Assembly: GCA_041623895.1 (NCBI GenBank)
Contig: JBFJVZ010000014.1
Coordinates: 1 to 38,521, forward strand
Direction: 5' to 3'
From: JBFJVZ01 sp041623895
GTDB lineage: Bacteria > Planctomycetota > Planctomycetia > Pirellulales > Pirellulaceae
Length of the DNA: 38,521 nucleotides
The notes under the pieces are model-generated. The model was not told where the DNA came from. It saw only the letters and a program-made list of their open reading frames with translations, and did not search any database. Position 1 is the stretch's first letter. Each line of letters begins with the position of its first letter. Shown in pieces: positions 24,988 through 34,186 of this stretch. The translations under genes and the position numbers were made by a program.

Positions 24988-25059
24988 AAGGAATGTCGAA
25001 TGCCCAAGTAAAAAGACACGCCCTAAACCTTGTGATTCGTTATTCCTTCGTCGACATTC
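24985..25059. repeat. Inverted repeat cluster upstream of the nucleoside transporter gene
   Basis: Two inverted pairs lie here: CACAAGG at 24985-24991 with CCTTGTG at 25028-25034, and GAATGTCGA at 24991-24999 with TCGACATTC at 25051-25059. They are interleaved, not nested, as expected for two copies of one short element in opposite orientation. Similar GAATGTCGA-type intergenic repeats occur in planctomycete genomes, as far as I recall. The element reaches the annotated start of the transporter gene. Confidence 0.4.
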
Positions 25060-25156
25060 TGCGGTTTCAAGTGATTGTGTGATTCGGGAACGAAAATCGA
25101 GCCGCAGAAGATAGATAGATACCGATACGACGTCTGTGGGCGTCTTCCGGCCTCAT

Positions 25157-26476
25157 TCACGGACGCTTTTCCAACGGCAAGAAATCACGCTCGGTTGCAC
25201 CGGTATAGATTTGCCGCGGGCGATTGATTCGGGTGTTCGGATTGGCGTGCATTTCCCGCCAATGGGCGATCCAGCCGGGCAGGCGACCAATCGCGAATAA
25301 CACGGTAAACATCTGAATGGGAATTCCCAGTGCTCGATAAATCACACCGGAATAGAAGTCGACGTTGGGATAGAGCTTTCGCTCGATGAAATATTCGTCC
25401 TTCAAGGCGACCTGTTCCAGTTCCTGCGCGACCTCAAATAGCGGATCGGACAGATTCAGTTTTGCCAGTAGCTTATCGCAAGAAGCGCGAATGATCGTGG
25501 CCCGCGGATCGCGATTTTTATAAACGCGATGCCCAAAACCCATCAGACGAAAGCCCTCTTTCTTGTCTTTCGCCATCTTGACGTACTTGCTCACATTTCC
25601 GCCGTCGGCGGCAATCGTTTCCAGCATGTTCACACAAGCTTCGTTGGCACCACCGTGAAGAGGTCCCCACAGCGCGCCGATGCCGGCGGAAATGGAGGCA
25701 AACAAGTTTGCATTGCTGCTGCCGACCATGCGGACCGTCGATGTGCTGCAGTTTTGTTCGTGGTCGGCGTGCACGATCAACAGCAAATGCAAGGCTTCGG
25801 CAAAGTCGGGATCGACCATGTACTCTCGCGCCGGTGTGGCGAACATCATGTGCAAGAAGTTCTCGCAGTAATCAAGTTCATTGTTGGGATACATGAACGG
25901 CTGGCCCATGTACTTTTTGTAGCTGTACGCTGCAATGGTCGGCAGTTTGGCAATCAGCCGGTCAATGGAAATCTCAACTTGTGCGGGGTCATCCAAATCC
26001 ATGGAGTCTTGATAAAAGGTCGACAGTGCGCCGACAACACTGCTCAGGATCGCCATCGGATGAGCCTCCCGCGGGAAGCCGTTGTAAAACGACCTCATGT
26101 CCTCGTGGATCATCGTGTGGTCGCGAATGCCGGCGCGAAAATCGGCGGCCTGATCGGCGTTGGGAAGTTCACCGTAGATCAACAGATAGGCCACTTCCAA
26201 GAAGTCGCAATTCGCAGCCAATTGCTCGATCGGGTAGCCCCGATAGCGGAGCACACCTCTTTCACCATCCAAAAAGGTAATCGCGCTGCGGGTGCTGCCG
26301 GTGTTGACGTAGCCTTCATCCAAGGTGATCAGGCCCGTCTGCTTTCGCAGTTGACTGATGTCGATGGCACGTTCACCTTCGGTGCCCTCAACAACGGGTA
26401 ATTCGAATTCTTGATCTCCGTATTGGATGCGGAGAGTGTCGGTCGTTTGTAGTTCCAAGTTAGCGGTCGAGCTCAT
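25157..26476 (-). CDS. gltA: Citrate synthase
   Basis: This enzyme condenses oxaloacetate and acetyl-CoA at the entry of the TCA cycle. The 439-residue product is the long type II form, with an N-terminal beta domain (TLRIQYGDQEFELPVVEGTEG). The active-site residues are present: His in LHGGANEACV, His in GFGHRVYKNRDPR and Asp in KLYPNVDFYSG. ATG 26476 is preferred; a TTG at 26497 would add seven residues. A 180-base gap separates it from the transporter gene downstream, and a 277-base gap from the CorC-like gene upstream, so it may be transcribed alone. Confidence 0.96.
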   Translation of the reverse strand: MSSTANLELQTTDTLRIQYGDQEFELPVVEGTEGERAIDISQLRKQTGLITLDEGYVNTGSTRSAITFLDGERGVLRYRGYPIEQLAANCDFLEVAYLLIYGELPNADQAADFRAGIRDHTMIHEDMRSFYNGFPREAHPMAILSSVVGALSTFYQDSMDLDDPAQVEISIDRLIAKLPTIAAYSYKKYMGQPFMYPNNELDYCENFLHMMFATPAREYMVDPDFAEALHLLLIVHADHEQNCSTSTVRMVGSSNANLFASISAGIGALWGPLHGGANEACVNMLETIAADGGNVSKYVKMAKDKKEGFRLMGFGHRVYKNRDPRATIIRASCDKLLAKLNLSDPLFEVAQELEQVALKDEYFIERKLYPNVDFYSGVIYRALGIPIQMFTVLFAIGRLPGWIAHWREMHANPNTRINRPRQIYTGATERDFLPLEKRP

Positions 26477-26753
26477 CAGCGAATCCGAAAGTGACAATTT
26501 TCAAAGAGACTGAATTACGGAAAGGATGTGCCGGTGCACAATTTTGCTGAGACACAAGCCCGGCGGCTGGAGCCTAGCCGCCACGACGTTGGCATCGTCA
26601 GCCGCTGCTGCGGCCCGCGGACGCCCGTCATCGACCCCAGCGATGGGCAAGTGCGATCATGGCACCTGTCCATTGCGAATGGAAGGAAAAACGCAACGGA
26701 ACACGCCAAACGCTCAGCCGAATCAGTGTAGCGATGGGCAAGCCCAGCGACAA
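26477..26753. other. Intergenic region with a palindromic hairpin
   Basis: No convincing gene lies between citrate synthase and the CorC-like gene; short open frames on both strands lack protein character. GGCGGCT at 26562-26568 and AGCCGCC at 26576-26582 form a perfect 7-base stem with a 7-base loop (GGAGCCT). The same stem type ends the window (38505-38521). The gltA promoter should be here but is not identifiable. Confidence 0.5.
26562..26582. repeat. GGCGGCT/AGCCGCC palindrome
   Basis: A perfect 7-base inverted repeat around GGAGCCT, preceded by AAGCCC. It resembles the end-of-window hairpin at 38505-38521, so it is probably one of a genome-wide family of short palindromes. Confidence 0.5.
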
Positions 26754-28043
26754 TCAGCCGACTTTCTGATCGTGACGGCCATTTAAATGGACACGCACCG
26801 ATTCAATTTTGCGTGGACTCGCCTTGAGAATCTCGATTTCCGCGTCTCCGATCAACAACCGATCCCCCGGTACGGGAATCACGCCGGTATGCGAAAGCAC
26901 GTATCCTGCCACGGTTTCGTAATCGTCACTTTCGGGCAGATCCCAGCCCAGGGTCTCGTTCAGGTCGTCAATCATCACGCGGCCATCAACCTCGACGGTT
27001 TCTTCATCGATGACTTCGATCCCGAATTCTTCATCTTGGTCTGACTCGTCAACAATTTCGCCGACGATTTCCTCCAAAGCGTCTTCGATCGTGACGACGC
27101 CGGCCGTTTGCTGAAATTCGTCCAAAACGATCGCCATGTGGCTGCGGCTGTGCAGAAATTCTCGCAACAACAGTTCGACGCTGCGATCGGTCGGAACCGT
27201 CCACGGACGCCGCATGATTTCGGAGAGCGAATGATTGGCAACGCCATCGCCGGCCAGCAGCGGCAGCAGATCTTTGACGTACAGCACGCCGATCACATTG
27301 TCGAGTGTTTCCTGGTAGACGGGAAAGCGAGTTCTGCCGGCCTCGACAACGGACTTGAGGATCTCGTCCCAAGGGGCGGCCACGTCAATCGCATCAACGT
27401 CGCTACGCGGTGTCATGATATGGCTGACGGTATCTTCGTGAAGCGTCATCACGCCTTGAATCATTTCGCGGACACCGGGACCAAAGAATCCTTCTCGAGT
27501 CCCCGCGGTGACGATGGTGCGGATCTCGTCTTCAAGTTGTTCCTCGTCTTCGTCGTCGCTTTCCTCCTTGCCTGCCAATCGCCGCGTGATCAGCTCAACC
27601 AATTCGCCCGGCGCCGACAAAGGGTGCATGAACGTCGAAAGTGAACGCCAAAAAGGCCAAGTGTGATACAGCAGTGGCGTCGATGCGAATCGCGTCACAG
27701 CTGCGGGCAACCAGACATGCGTCAGCATCATCATCAGGCAGGCCAACACCGCCCAACCAATCAAGCGCAGCGCCGACGGCGGACTATTGCCCACAAAAAT
27801 GGCCGCCGTTCCTGAGATTAGAAACAGCGCTGTGCCAATCATACGCAAGTATTCGCTAGCGCGGATCGACGCCTCTTGATGATCCAGGAGCGCTCCAAAA
27901 CGCTCGCGATTTTTCTTCAGCCGACAATACGCCTCCAACGATCGACCGGAAAATTTGTCCAACAGCTCGCCGCCTAGCCCGCCAATGCTGCTGAGTGCAA
28001 AACCGATACACGATAAGGCGATCCAACCGAACCAGTCGTTCAT
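26754..28043 (-). CDS. CorC/HlyC-family CBS-domain membrane protein
   Basis: The 429-residue product has an N-terminal membrane part with three or four helices (WFGWIALSCIGFALSSIGG, MIGTALFLISGTAAIFVG, LIGWAVLACLMMMLTHVW) in the place of the CNNM/DUF21 domain. An acidic stretch (GKEESDDEDEEQLEDEI) and a CBS pair follow, beginning VSHIMTPRSDVDAIDV and ending VLDEFQQTAGVVTIEDALEEIVGEI. A CorC_HlyC transporter-associated domain closes it (DGRVMIDDLNETLGWDLPES). Relatives are linked to Mg2+/Co2+ homeostasis; the hemolysin name is historical. It overlaps ybeY by 4 bases, so they are coupled. The membrane domain is diverged enough that ion transport is inferred only. Confidence 0.88.
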   Translation of the reverse strand: MNDWFGWIALSCIGFALSSIGGLGGELLDKFSGRSLEAYCRLKKNRERFGALLDHQEASIRASEYLRMIGTALFLISGTAAIFVGNSPPSALRLIGWAVLACLMMMLTHVWLPAAVTRFASTPLLYHTWPFWRSLSTFMHPLSAPGELVELITRRLAGKEESDDEDEEQLEDEIRTIVTAGTREGFFGPGVREMIQGVMTLHEDTVSHIMTPRSDVDAIDVAAPWDEILKSVVEAGRTRFPVYQETLDNVIGVLYVKDLLPLLAGDGVANHSLSEIMRRPWTVPTDRSVELLLREFLHSRSHMAIVLDEFQQTAGVVTIEDALEEIVGEIVDESDQDEEFGIEVIDEETVEVDGRVMIDDLNETLGWDLPESDDYETVAGYVLSHTGVIPVPGDRLLIGDAEIEILKASPRKIESVRVHLNGRHDQKVG

Positions 28044-28609
28044 GCGGAAGCCTCCGATGAATCTGATGATTCGTTCTCGAAAACCTCGTTCTCAAATGCC
28101 GCGTCAGCACCGAAACGAACGATTTGGGCGACACCCAAGCTGATCAAGACTTGTTGTTCCAGCTGTCGCATCAGTTGGCGGTCGTGGGGCTGGCGGTCAT
28201 CCATCCCGCTGATATGCAGCACGCCATGGACGACATACAGCAGCAGTTCATTCACGGTACTCCAACCCAATTCCGCGGCGCGGCGGCGTGCGGTATCGGC
28301 GCTGAGGACCAACTCACCCTGAATTTCGTTGTCTTGGCAGAGGTACGAAAAACTGATCACATCGGTAGCGTAATCGTGATTCAAATGGCGCGCATTCAAG
28401 ACTCGAATTGATTCATCGTCAGTGACGCGGATGCCAAGTTCACCTTTGCTAAAACCTCGCGCGAGGGCCGCGGCAGCCGCCGCCTGGGACAAGCGGCTGA
28501 TCGGCAAATCAAGGTCAATCGAGGGGTCAACGGCGATCTCGATTCGGGGCCCCGATGATCCAGGCAAGGGATCAAGAGATTCCCGAAATGGCTGATCCGG
28601 TTCCGGCAT
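28040..28609 (-). CDS. ybeY: Endoribonuclease/rRNA maturation factor YbeY
   Basis: YbeY is a metal-dependent RNase that helps 16S rRNA 3' end maturation and ribosome quality control. From the ATG at 28609 the product is 189 residues (a GTG at 28651 would give 203 and overlap the HD gene by 32 bases). The family regions are present: FSYLCQDNEIQGELVLSADTA and the metal motif VVHGVLHISGMDD. The first two histidines are conserved; the third ligand position of HGxLHxxGxDH is Asp, a variant seen in other phyla. The location between the HD-domain gene and the corC-like gene is the widespread phoH-HD-ybeY-corC order. It overlaps the corC-like gene by 4 bases. Confidence 0.92.
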   Translation of the reverse strand: MPEPDQPFRESLDPLPGSSGPRIEIAVDPSIDLDLPISRLSQAAAAAALARGFSKGELGIRVTDDESIRVLNARHLNHDYATDVISFSYLCQDNEIQGELVLSADTARRRAAELGWSTVNELLLYVVHGVLHISGMDDRQPHDRQLMRQLEQQVLISLGVAQIVRFGADAAFENEVFENESSDSSEASA

Positions 28610-28619
28610 CGGCTTGCTG

Positions 28620-30989
28620 TCAGGCGGATTGTTGTCCAGGATATTTGACACGAGCGTGATAAATAGCGGTAAGAGATTTGACGAGACTCTGCCGAACTCG
28701 ATCCAGCTGTCTGAACGTTAGCCCGCATTCATCGAATTGGCCATCGGCAACTTTCTTTTGGGCAATCGAATCAACCAGTCCGTGGATCCGCGCGGGTGTC
28801 GGATCGACCAGGGTCCGGCTGGCACTTTCAACGCTGTCGGCCATCATCATCACCGCCGCTTCCAAGGTTTGCGGCTTGGGACCCGGGTAACGGAAATCTT
28901 TGTCGCTGACCGAGTCCGCATTGGGGTCTTGTTCGCTGCGGCGAGCTGCTTCGCGATAAAAGTACTCTACCAAAGTCGTACCGTGATGTTGCAAGATGAA
29001 GTCGATAATGGGCTCAGGCAAATGGTGGCTGCGGGCCAAGTCAGCGCCGTCTTTGACGTGGGCGATGATCACCAACGTACTCATGGCCGGCTGCAATGAA
29101 TCGTGTTGATTGACTCCGGCACTCTGGTTTTCGATGAAGTATTCCGGCTTGAACATCTTGCCGATGTCGTGGAAGTAAGCGCCGACACGTACCAGCAAGC
29201 CGTTCGCACCGATTGCCTCTGCAGCCGCTTCACCAATGGAGGCGACATTGATCGAGTGGTTGTAGGTTCCAGGTGCACGCTGGGCTAACCGCCGCAGCAA
29301 CGGATGGCTGGCGTCACCCAGTTCCAGCAAGCTTAAATCTGTTTGCACGCCAAAAGCTTTTTCGACCAGCGACAAGAGCGGAGTCATTGCGGCGGCCGAG
29401 ACAAAAATACAAGCACCTGCCCAAAACGCTTCTCTCAGCAAGCCAGCGACGACGATATTAAAGTGCGGGCCCTGGACAGTGATTTCAATATCGTTTTCCG
29501 GGCTGACACCCGACAAGGTTAATCCCGTCACCAGGCCGACACCGACAACCGTGGCCATGGTGATCCCAGCCGACAAACAACCCACGTACAACAGATGCGT
29601 GCGGCTGCGGATTCTGCCCACCAGCAACGTGCAACTGGTGCAGGCTGCGGCCAAGGTCACCAATTCGGACAGCCCGGCACCTAACAGCAGCGTGACGCTG
29701 ATACAGGCCGCAGCCATCAACAACAGCGCCAACTCGCGGCCATACACGACCGCCGAAATGATGGATGCCAAGACCAGCGGCACCAGTTCACAACGCCATT
29801 GATCACGAGCCGCAAAATAGCAAAGCGAGATAGTGGCCACCATCAGAGCCAGCAGTTTGGCCAGACGCCAGCGCTGCTGCAGAAGTCGGCGATCATCAAC
29901 GAAGAAAATGTACGATCCGCAGAGCAGATAGAGTGCGGCAACCATGCCACCAAAAGCCGCCACGCGGGCGATCCGATCGATCAACGTCATGCTGGCGTCC
30001 AACTGCTTCCATTCCAATCGCAGCAACGACAGACTTTCCAGCGGTTCCCCCGCATCAGCAAGCTTGGTGGTACCGGCGTAGAACTGTTTGAGCACGGGCT
30101 GAACGGCAGCCGCCGCTTCTTTTCGAGCTTTCTCACTCAGTTCTTGATCGTACTGAAGCGTTTCATAATCAGGCAGCTGTTCGATAATCCAATCGCTGAT
30201 CATGCCAGCGACGGATTGCACAGTGGTGGCTTCGGCCTTGCCGTCGTACCGGAAGCGGAACTGGTCGGCAAGACTTCTCCGCACCGAATCTTCCAGCAGT
30301 TCAATGCGAACACTTTCGACAAGCACAAACTGAGCATCTTCCTCCGCGCCCGCGATGAAGACACGAATCATCTCCTGGCTTCCTTGCTCCGGTGAATGCT
30401 GCAGCCCTTTCAGCAATCCGTGCTTGAATTCCTTCTGGTACAGGATGTCCAATGCCCCATCGACTTCCTTTAATTCGGGGTCGTTAGCAAAGACAGACTT
30501 GATCGCATCAAAACGAGCTTGCGGTATATCCTTTGGCCCGGCGTTCTCGTCGCCTTCGTAAAAAGACGCCAGAGCAACGCGTTCCTGTTCGCTCATCTGA
30601 TCGAAGGAAACCGCCGCCAGCACATACAACAAATCATCCTTCAGCGCTCCGCGGAGTTGGGCCAATGGCTGAGGCCGATTGCGGTAGTAGGCCGGCAACT
30701 CGCGAATCTTTTGCAGGCGAATGGCTTCGGTCTCGGTTTCGTCCACCTCCTCAAACGAAACGCGCGTGATCAAGTCACGATCGGGAATCTCGCCCAGACG
30801 ATATGCAAAGGGCGGTATCCATGTCTGGCAAAGCGCAAGCAGAGCCGCCGCAGCGACTAGTGCGAAGCCCACGCGAATGGAAACATCAAACTTGTTGCTG
30901 CGCTGCCACCACTGAACGAATCGCGGTTTGGGAATTCCCAGCGATTCGATCCGTTGTGGACGCGTTCGTTGCTTGCTTGCACCACTCAT
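28620..30989 (-). CDS. 7TM-HD domain phosphohydrolase (PgpH-like)
   Basis: The 789-residue protein has the PgpH/YqfF architecture. An N-terminal helix (VGFALVAAAALLALCQTW, about 41-58) leads to an extracytoplasmic 7TMR-HDED domain of about 290 residues. Seven helices follow, and then a cytoplasmic HD domain with AYFHDIGKMFKPEYFIENQ around residue 605, a KDGADLARSHHLPEPIIDFILQHHGTTLVEYFYREA segment and a late HD-type MMADSVESASR. In Listeria PgpH hydrolyses the second messenger c-di-AMP; the same activity is possible here, but no c-di-AMP cyclase is in the window. ATG start at 30989. It lies 68 bases after phoH and just before ybeY. Confidence 0.9.
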   Translation of the reverse strand: MSGASKQRTRPQRIESLGIPKPRFVQWWQRSNKFDVSIRVGFALVAAAALLALCQTWIPPFAYRLGEIPDRDLITRVSFEEVDETETEAIRLQKIRELPAYYRNRPQPLAQLRGALKDDLLYVLAAVSFDQMSEQERVALASFYEGDENAGPKDIPQARFDAIKSVFANDPELKEVDGALDILYQKEFKHGLLKGLQHSPEQGSQEMIRVFIAGAEEDAQFVLVESVRIELLEDSVRRSLADQFRFRYDGKAEATTVQSVAGMISDWIIEQLPDYETLQYDQELSEKARKEAAAAVQPVLKQFYAGTTKLADAGEPLESLSLLRLEWKQLDASMTLIDRIARVAAFGGMVAALYLLCGSYIFFVDDRRLLQQRWRLAKLLALMVATISLCYFAARDQWRCELVPLVLASIISAVVYGRELALLLMAAACISVTLLLGAGLSELVTLAAACTSCTLLVGRIRSRTHLLYVGCLSAGITMATVVGVGLVTGLTLSGVSPENDIEITVQGPHFNIVVAGLLREAFWAGACIFVSAAAMTPLLSLVEKAFGVQTDLSLLELGDASHPLLRRLAQRAPGTYNHSINVASIGEAAAEAIGANGLLVRVGAYFHDIGKMFKPEYFIENQSAGVNQHDSLQPAMSTLVIIAHVKDGADLARSHHLPEPIIDFILQHHGTTLVEYFYREAARRSEQDPNADSVSDKDFRYPGPKPQTLEAAVMMMADSVESASRTLVDPTPARIHGLVDSIAQKKVADGQFDECGLTFRQLDRVRQSLVKSLTAIYHARVKYPGQQSA

Positions 30990-31057
30990 GCTATCGGATC
31001 AAAGAAGACATACTGCCAGCGAATACGCAGCAGTGGATGCCAAAGCGAATACGCTCC

Positions 31058-32041
31058 CTAGCTTTGATCCTTGTGGCCCTCGCTCTCGTGTTTCGTGCTC
31101 GGATCTTCATAAGCTTCCACAATCCGCTGCACCAAGTGATGGCGAACGATGTCGCTTGCTTGTAAACGAATCCAGCCGATCGATTCAATTCGGCTCAGTC
31201 GCCGAAACGCATCTTTCAGTCCGCTGGTGACACCTTTGGGCAAATCTTGCTGAGTCATGTCGCCACTGACGACCATCTTGCTGCGTTCCCCCATCCGCGT
31301 CAAAAACATCTTCATCTGGGCGATCGTCGTATTTTGAGCTTCGTCCAAAATGATAAAGGCGTCACTGAGTGTACGTCCGCGCATGTACGCCAGCGGGATG
31401 ACTTCGATCACATCCTGCTCCATTAAGGAGCGGGCCTGGTCAAAGTCAACCATCTCCACCAAGGCATCCATCAACGGACGCAAATAAGGGTTGAGTTTGG
31501 CACGCAAATCGCCCGGCAAGAATCCGAGACTTTCCCCAGCTTCTACGGCCGGCCGGACGAGCACGATTTTGCGAATGTGACCGGCTTTCAAGGCCTCCAC
31601 CGCCATCGCCACCGCCAAATAGGTTTTGCCACAGCCCGCCGGGCCGGAAGCGAAGGTGAGATCAAATGATCGAATCGCCTCGACATATTTTGCCTGTCCG
31701 GGGGTGCGAGGTTTGATTCGGCGACCGGCATGCTGAATATCAATGTCCTCGCCGCAAAGTCGGGCCGTCGTTCCCTCGATCACGGCTCCTTCTTCCGTGG
31801 CCGCCGTATCGATGTCTTGAGCGCTCAAGGCACCCTTTTTTCGAGAAAGAACTCGCAGCTTTTCCAGCGTTCGCGTCGCCCGCTGCACGTCCTCGCCCTC
31901 GCCCGATATGCGAATGCGGCCGTTGCGCTGAGTGATGGTGACGTCGAAAAGTCGTCGCAGCTTGCGAAGATGCTGATCACGCGGCCCAAAGAGGCTGAGA
32001 ATCTCTTCGGGGCTGTTGATCGAAAGCGTGGCTTCGGTCAT
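31058..32041 (-). CDS. PhoH-family ATPase
   Basis: The 327-residue product is a PhoH-type P-loop ATPase: an N-terminal KH-like segment (about 15-65, LRRLFDVTITQRNGRIRISG), Walker A GPAGCGKT at 133-140, the VLVRPAVEAGESLGFLPGD segment, and Walker B IILDEAQN at 230-237 followed by TRMGERSKMVVSGD. These proteins are thought to act on RNA, and their standing association with ybeY suggests a role in rRNA or RNA metabolism. The gene begins the phoH-HD-ybeY-corC block at the ATG at 32041. Gap of 172 bases to cdsA upstream. Confidence 0.94.
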   Translation of the reverse strand: MTEATLSINSPEEILSLFGPRDQHLRKLRRLFDVTITQRNGRIRISGEGEDVQRATRTLEKLRVLSRKKGALSAQDIDTAATEEGAVIEGTTARLCGEDIDIQHAGRRIKPRTPGQAKYVEAIRSFDLTFASGPAGCGKTYLAVAMAVEALKAGHIRKIVLVRPAVEAGESLGFLPGDLRAKLNPYLRPLMDALVEMVDFDQARSLMEQDVIEVIPLAYMRGRTLSDAFIILDEAQNTTIAQMKMFLTRMGERSKMVVSGDMTQQDLPKGVTSGLKDAFRRLSRIESIGWIRLQASDIVRHHLVQRIVEAYEDPSTKHESEGHKDQS

Positions 32042-32213
32042 TCAGTACCTGTGGGGTCAAAAAAGCTTGACGGGTTTATTCTATACGGTTCTCTGGCGGT
32101 CTATACCTTTAGAAGCTGACCAGCGCCCCATCCGTGGGGCGGATTTAGCGGGCTTTGCGTAAAAACACTTATTTTTTTCGACAAAAGACACTCACCCCAT
32201 CCCCGGGAATGCC

Positions 32214-33173
32214 CTAACCTCCCACACCTGCCGCAAAACACAAATATGCTGGCATTACCGCTGCAATCAGCGAATCAGTCACATCCCATACGCCACCCAG
32301 GCCGGGAAGCAATGTGCCGCTGTCTTTGGCCCCACAATCGCGCTTGACCAGTGATTCAGCCAAGTCCCCCAACAATCCCGCCAAAGCCAATGCCGGCCCG
32401 AGCAGCAGAGCACCCCAGATTGGTCGAGCCAGTCCACTGACGGTCGCCGCCTCAGCAGACGGTATCAGCCAAGTCAAGCAGACAAAGGCCACAATTGTAG
32501 CGGCGATGACCCCGCCGATCAGACCTTCCCAGGTTTTCCCGGGACTCAACCGCGGGATCAATTTGTGTTTGCCAATCAGTTTGCCAACGAAATAGGCTCC
32601 GCTGTCAGCACTCTTGGTGACGGCGACCATGGTGATCAAAGCCGCCAACCCCCAGCTTCCCGAATGCAGTGACCGCAACGCGACCAATAAAGCCATCGGT
32701 AAACCGACATACATTGACACGAACACGGCGGCCGAGGTGCGCTGGATTGTTCCGGATTCTGTGGTTGCGGATTCTGTTGATTCCCCGCTGCTTTCGGTCC
32801 CACTTCCGTAGACTCGCATCTCCCCCAACAAGATCCAGAAGACAGCCGCGATACTGCCAACGACAATCCAACCCAGCCGGCCCAAGGGACAGTCGGCTGG
32901 ATAGGTTTGACCGAAAAGCGGCCAATACAAGGGAATGGTCGGCGACAACGTCACGATCGCGGTGGCAATCAGGGCGGGACGCAGGGCAATGGGACGACCA
33001 CTGTTCTTCAGCAGCGAAGCGAAATCGAATGCCGTACCGAGGGCAAAAAATAACAACAGCGGCATCAAAAACAAACCTTCGCTGCCAGCTTTGCTGACAC
33101 TGGCATCGAGCCAAAACAGCAACACAGCAATCGAGATCAGCACCGCTGATGTCTTTAGTCGGTCTTTAAGCAA
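32214..33173 (-). CDS. cdsA: Phosphatidate cytidylyltransferase
   Basis: CdsA makes CDP-diacylglycerol from phosphatidate and CTP, the branch point of phospholipid synthesis. The 319-residue membrane protein shows many helices and the signature regions LIPRLSPGKTWEGLIGGVIAA and GDLAESLVKRDCGAKDSGTLLPGLGGVWDVTDS. In the signature, LPGHGG has become LPGLGG and the usual DRxDS is DVTDS; the metal-binding acidic residues remain. A polar insertion rich in Ser/Thr/Glu (GTESSGESTESATTESGT) splits the middle. The start is a TTG at 33173, since no ATG or GTG lies upstream in frame after the nearest stop. It follows uppS by 112 bases. Confidence 0.93.
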   Translation of the reverse strand: MLKDRLKTSAVLISIAVLLFWLDASVSKAGSEGLFLMPLLLFFALGTAFDFASLLKNSGRPIALRPALIATAIVTLSPTIPLYWPLFGQTYPADCPLGRLGWIVVGSIAAVFWILLGEMRVYGSGTESSGESTESATTESGTIQRTSAAVFVSMYVGLPMALLVALRSLHSGSWGLAALITMVAVTKSADSGAYFVGKLIGKHKLIPRLSPGKTWEGLIGGVIAATIVAFVCLTWLIPSAEAATVSGLARPIWGALLLGPALALAGLLGDLAESLVKRDCGAKDSGTLLPGLGGVWDVTDSLIAAVMPAYLCFAAGVGG

Positions 33174-33285
33174 TTCTAATGGTCCGTGGAGGTCGTCTGA
33201 ACTCGAATGATATGCCAGCGAGTGTTAACAAAGTGGCAAATACGAAGGCCGCTCGCGTGTACTGTACTTCGCCTTAACCAAACGT

Positions 33286-34059
33286 TTACTCATTGACACC
33301 TAGCCCGCCGAATCGGCGTTGCCGCGACGCGAAATCACGAATCGCCCGGATGTAGTCTGCTTGGGTAAACTCCGGCCAACAGGTCTCCGTCACCCACAGT
33401 TCCGCGTAACTAAGCTGCCACAACAAAAAGTTGCTGACTCGCATGTCGCCACCGGTGCGGATCATCAGATCGATATCGGGAAGCCCAGCTGTGTACAGTC
33501 TGCTGTCGACTAATTGTTCGGTGATTTCCTCAGCACGCAGTTTTCCTGCGGCAACGTCGCCGGAGATATCGCGAACGGCGCGCGTGATTTCGTCGCGGCC
33601 GCCGTAGTCGACCGCCAAAACCAATTGAGTCCCCGGATTGTCGGCCGACATTCGCAACGTCTTTTCCATCTCCGCAAGGACCCCGTCCGGCAAGCGATCT
33701 CGCCGGCCAATCACCTTGAGCCGCAACCCCTGATCCATGATCGTCCGCCGCTCCTCGACCAGATATTGCTCCAGCAGATGCATGAGGAAATCGAGTTCGG
33801 TTTGCGGGCGCTTCCAATTCTCGCTGGACAGACAATAAAGCGTGACCGCATGAATTCCCAGTTCGGTGCTGGTCTCGCTAATCATCCGCACCGTGCTAAC
33901 GCCACGGCGATGACCTTCGATTCGCGGCAGACCGCGATTTTGAGCCCAACGCCCATTGCCATCCATGATGATCGCAATGTGCTTGGGCCGATCCGCCGGG
34001 GGAACGTCACTGAGAAGCTGTACATCTGTCGCAGGGACGGGATTAGGCATCAGTGTCAC
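33286..34059 (-). CDS. uppS: Isoprenyl transferase (undecaprenyl diphosphate synthase)
   Basis: The enzyme condenses isopentenyl units in cis to make the polyprenyl carrier for cell-envelope polymers. The 257-residue product has the catalytic segment AIIMDGNGRWAQNRGLPRIEGHRRG (Asp33) and the late IDLMIRTGGDMRVSNFLLWQLSYAELWV motif. The usual RTSGE is here RTGGD, a conservative change. The GTG at 34059 or the ATG at 34050 may be the start. cdsA follows on the same strand, as in many bacteria. Confidence 0.95.
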   Translation of the reverse strand: MTLMPNPVPATDVQLLSDVPPADRPKHIAIIMDGNGRWAQNRGLPRIEGHRRGVSTVRMISETSTELGIHAVTLYCLSSENWKRPQTELDFLMHLLEQYLVEERRTIMDQGLRLKVIGRRDRLPDGVLAEMEKTLRMSADNPGTQLVLAVDYGGRDEITRAVRDISGDVAAGKLRAEEITEQLVDSRLYTAGLPDIDLMIRTGGDMRVSNFLLWQLSYAELWVTETCWPEFTQADYIRAIRDFASRQRRFGGLGVNE

Positions 34060-34066
34060 ACTTCGT

Positions 34067-34100
34067 AGCGGAAGTCGGAAGACTTCCGAAGATTTCCGCT
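34067..34100. repeat. CGGAAG palindromic repeat, copy 1 (reverse orientation)
   Basis: Outer arms AGCGGAA and TTCCGCT (34067-34073 and 34094-34100) enclose TCGGAAG (34075-34081) and CTTCCGA (34083-34089). Read on the minus strand it ends CTTCCGCTAC, as do copies 2 and 3 on the plus strand. It lies just upstream of uppS. Confidence 0.5.
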
Positions 34101-34149
34101 GTCTCGAAATGAAATTGCATCAGATTTTGAAGTGTCGATTGCAAAACTC

Positions 34150-34174
34150 CGGAACTTTGTCGAGTTCCGCTACC
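34150..34174. repeat. CGGAA palindromic repeat, copy 2
   Basis: CGGAACT at 34150-34156 pairs with AGTTCCG at 34163-34169 around a 6-base loop, and CTACC follows, the same end as in the other copies. It lies just downstream of purA and may form a hairpin in that transcript. Confidence 0.5.
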
Positions 34175-34186
34175 GTGCAGCGCGAT

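Noticed and set aside
25529..26401. 290-codon open frame antisense to citrate synthase
   Set aside because: Shadow of gltA, with no motif and a His/Gln-rich composition typical of antisense frames.
28620..28651. GTG start of ybeY overlapping the HD gene by 32 bases
   Set aside because: ATG 28609 gives a 10-base gap and leaves the conserved domain complete; the GTG remains possible but is less likely.
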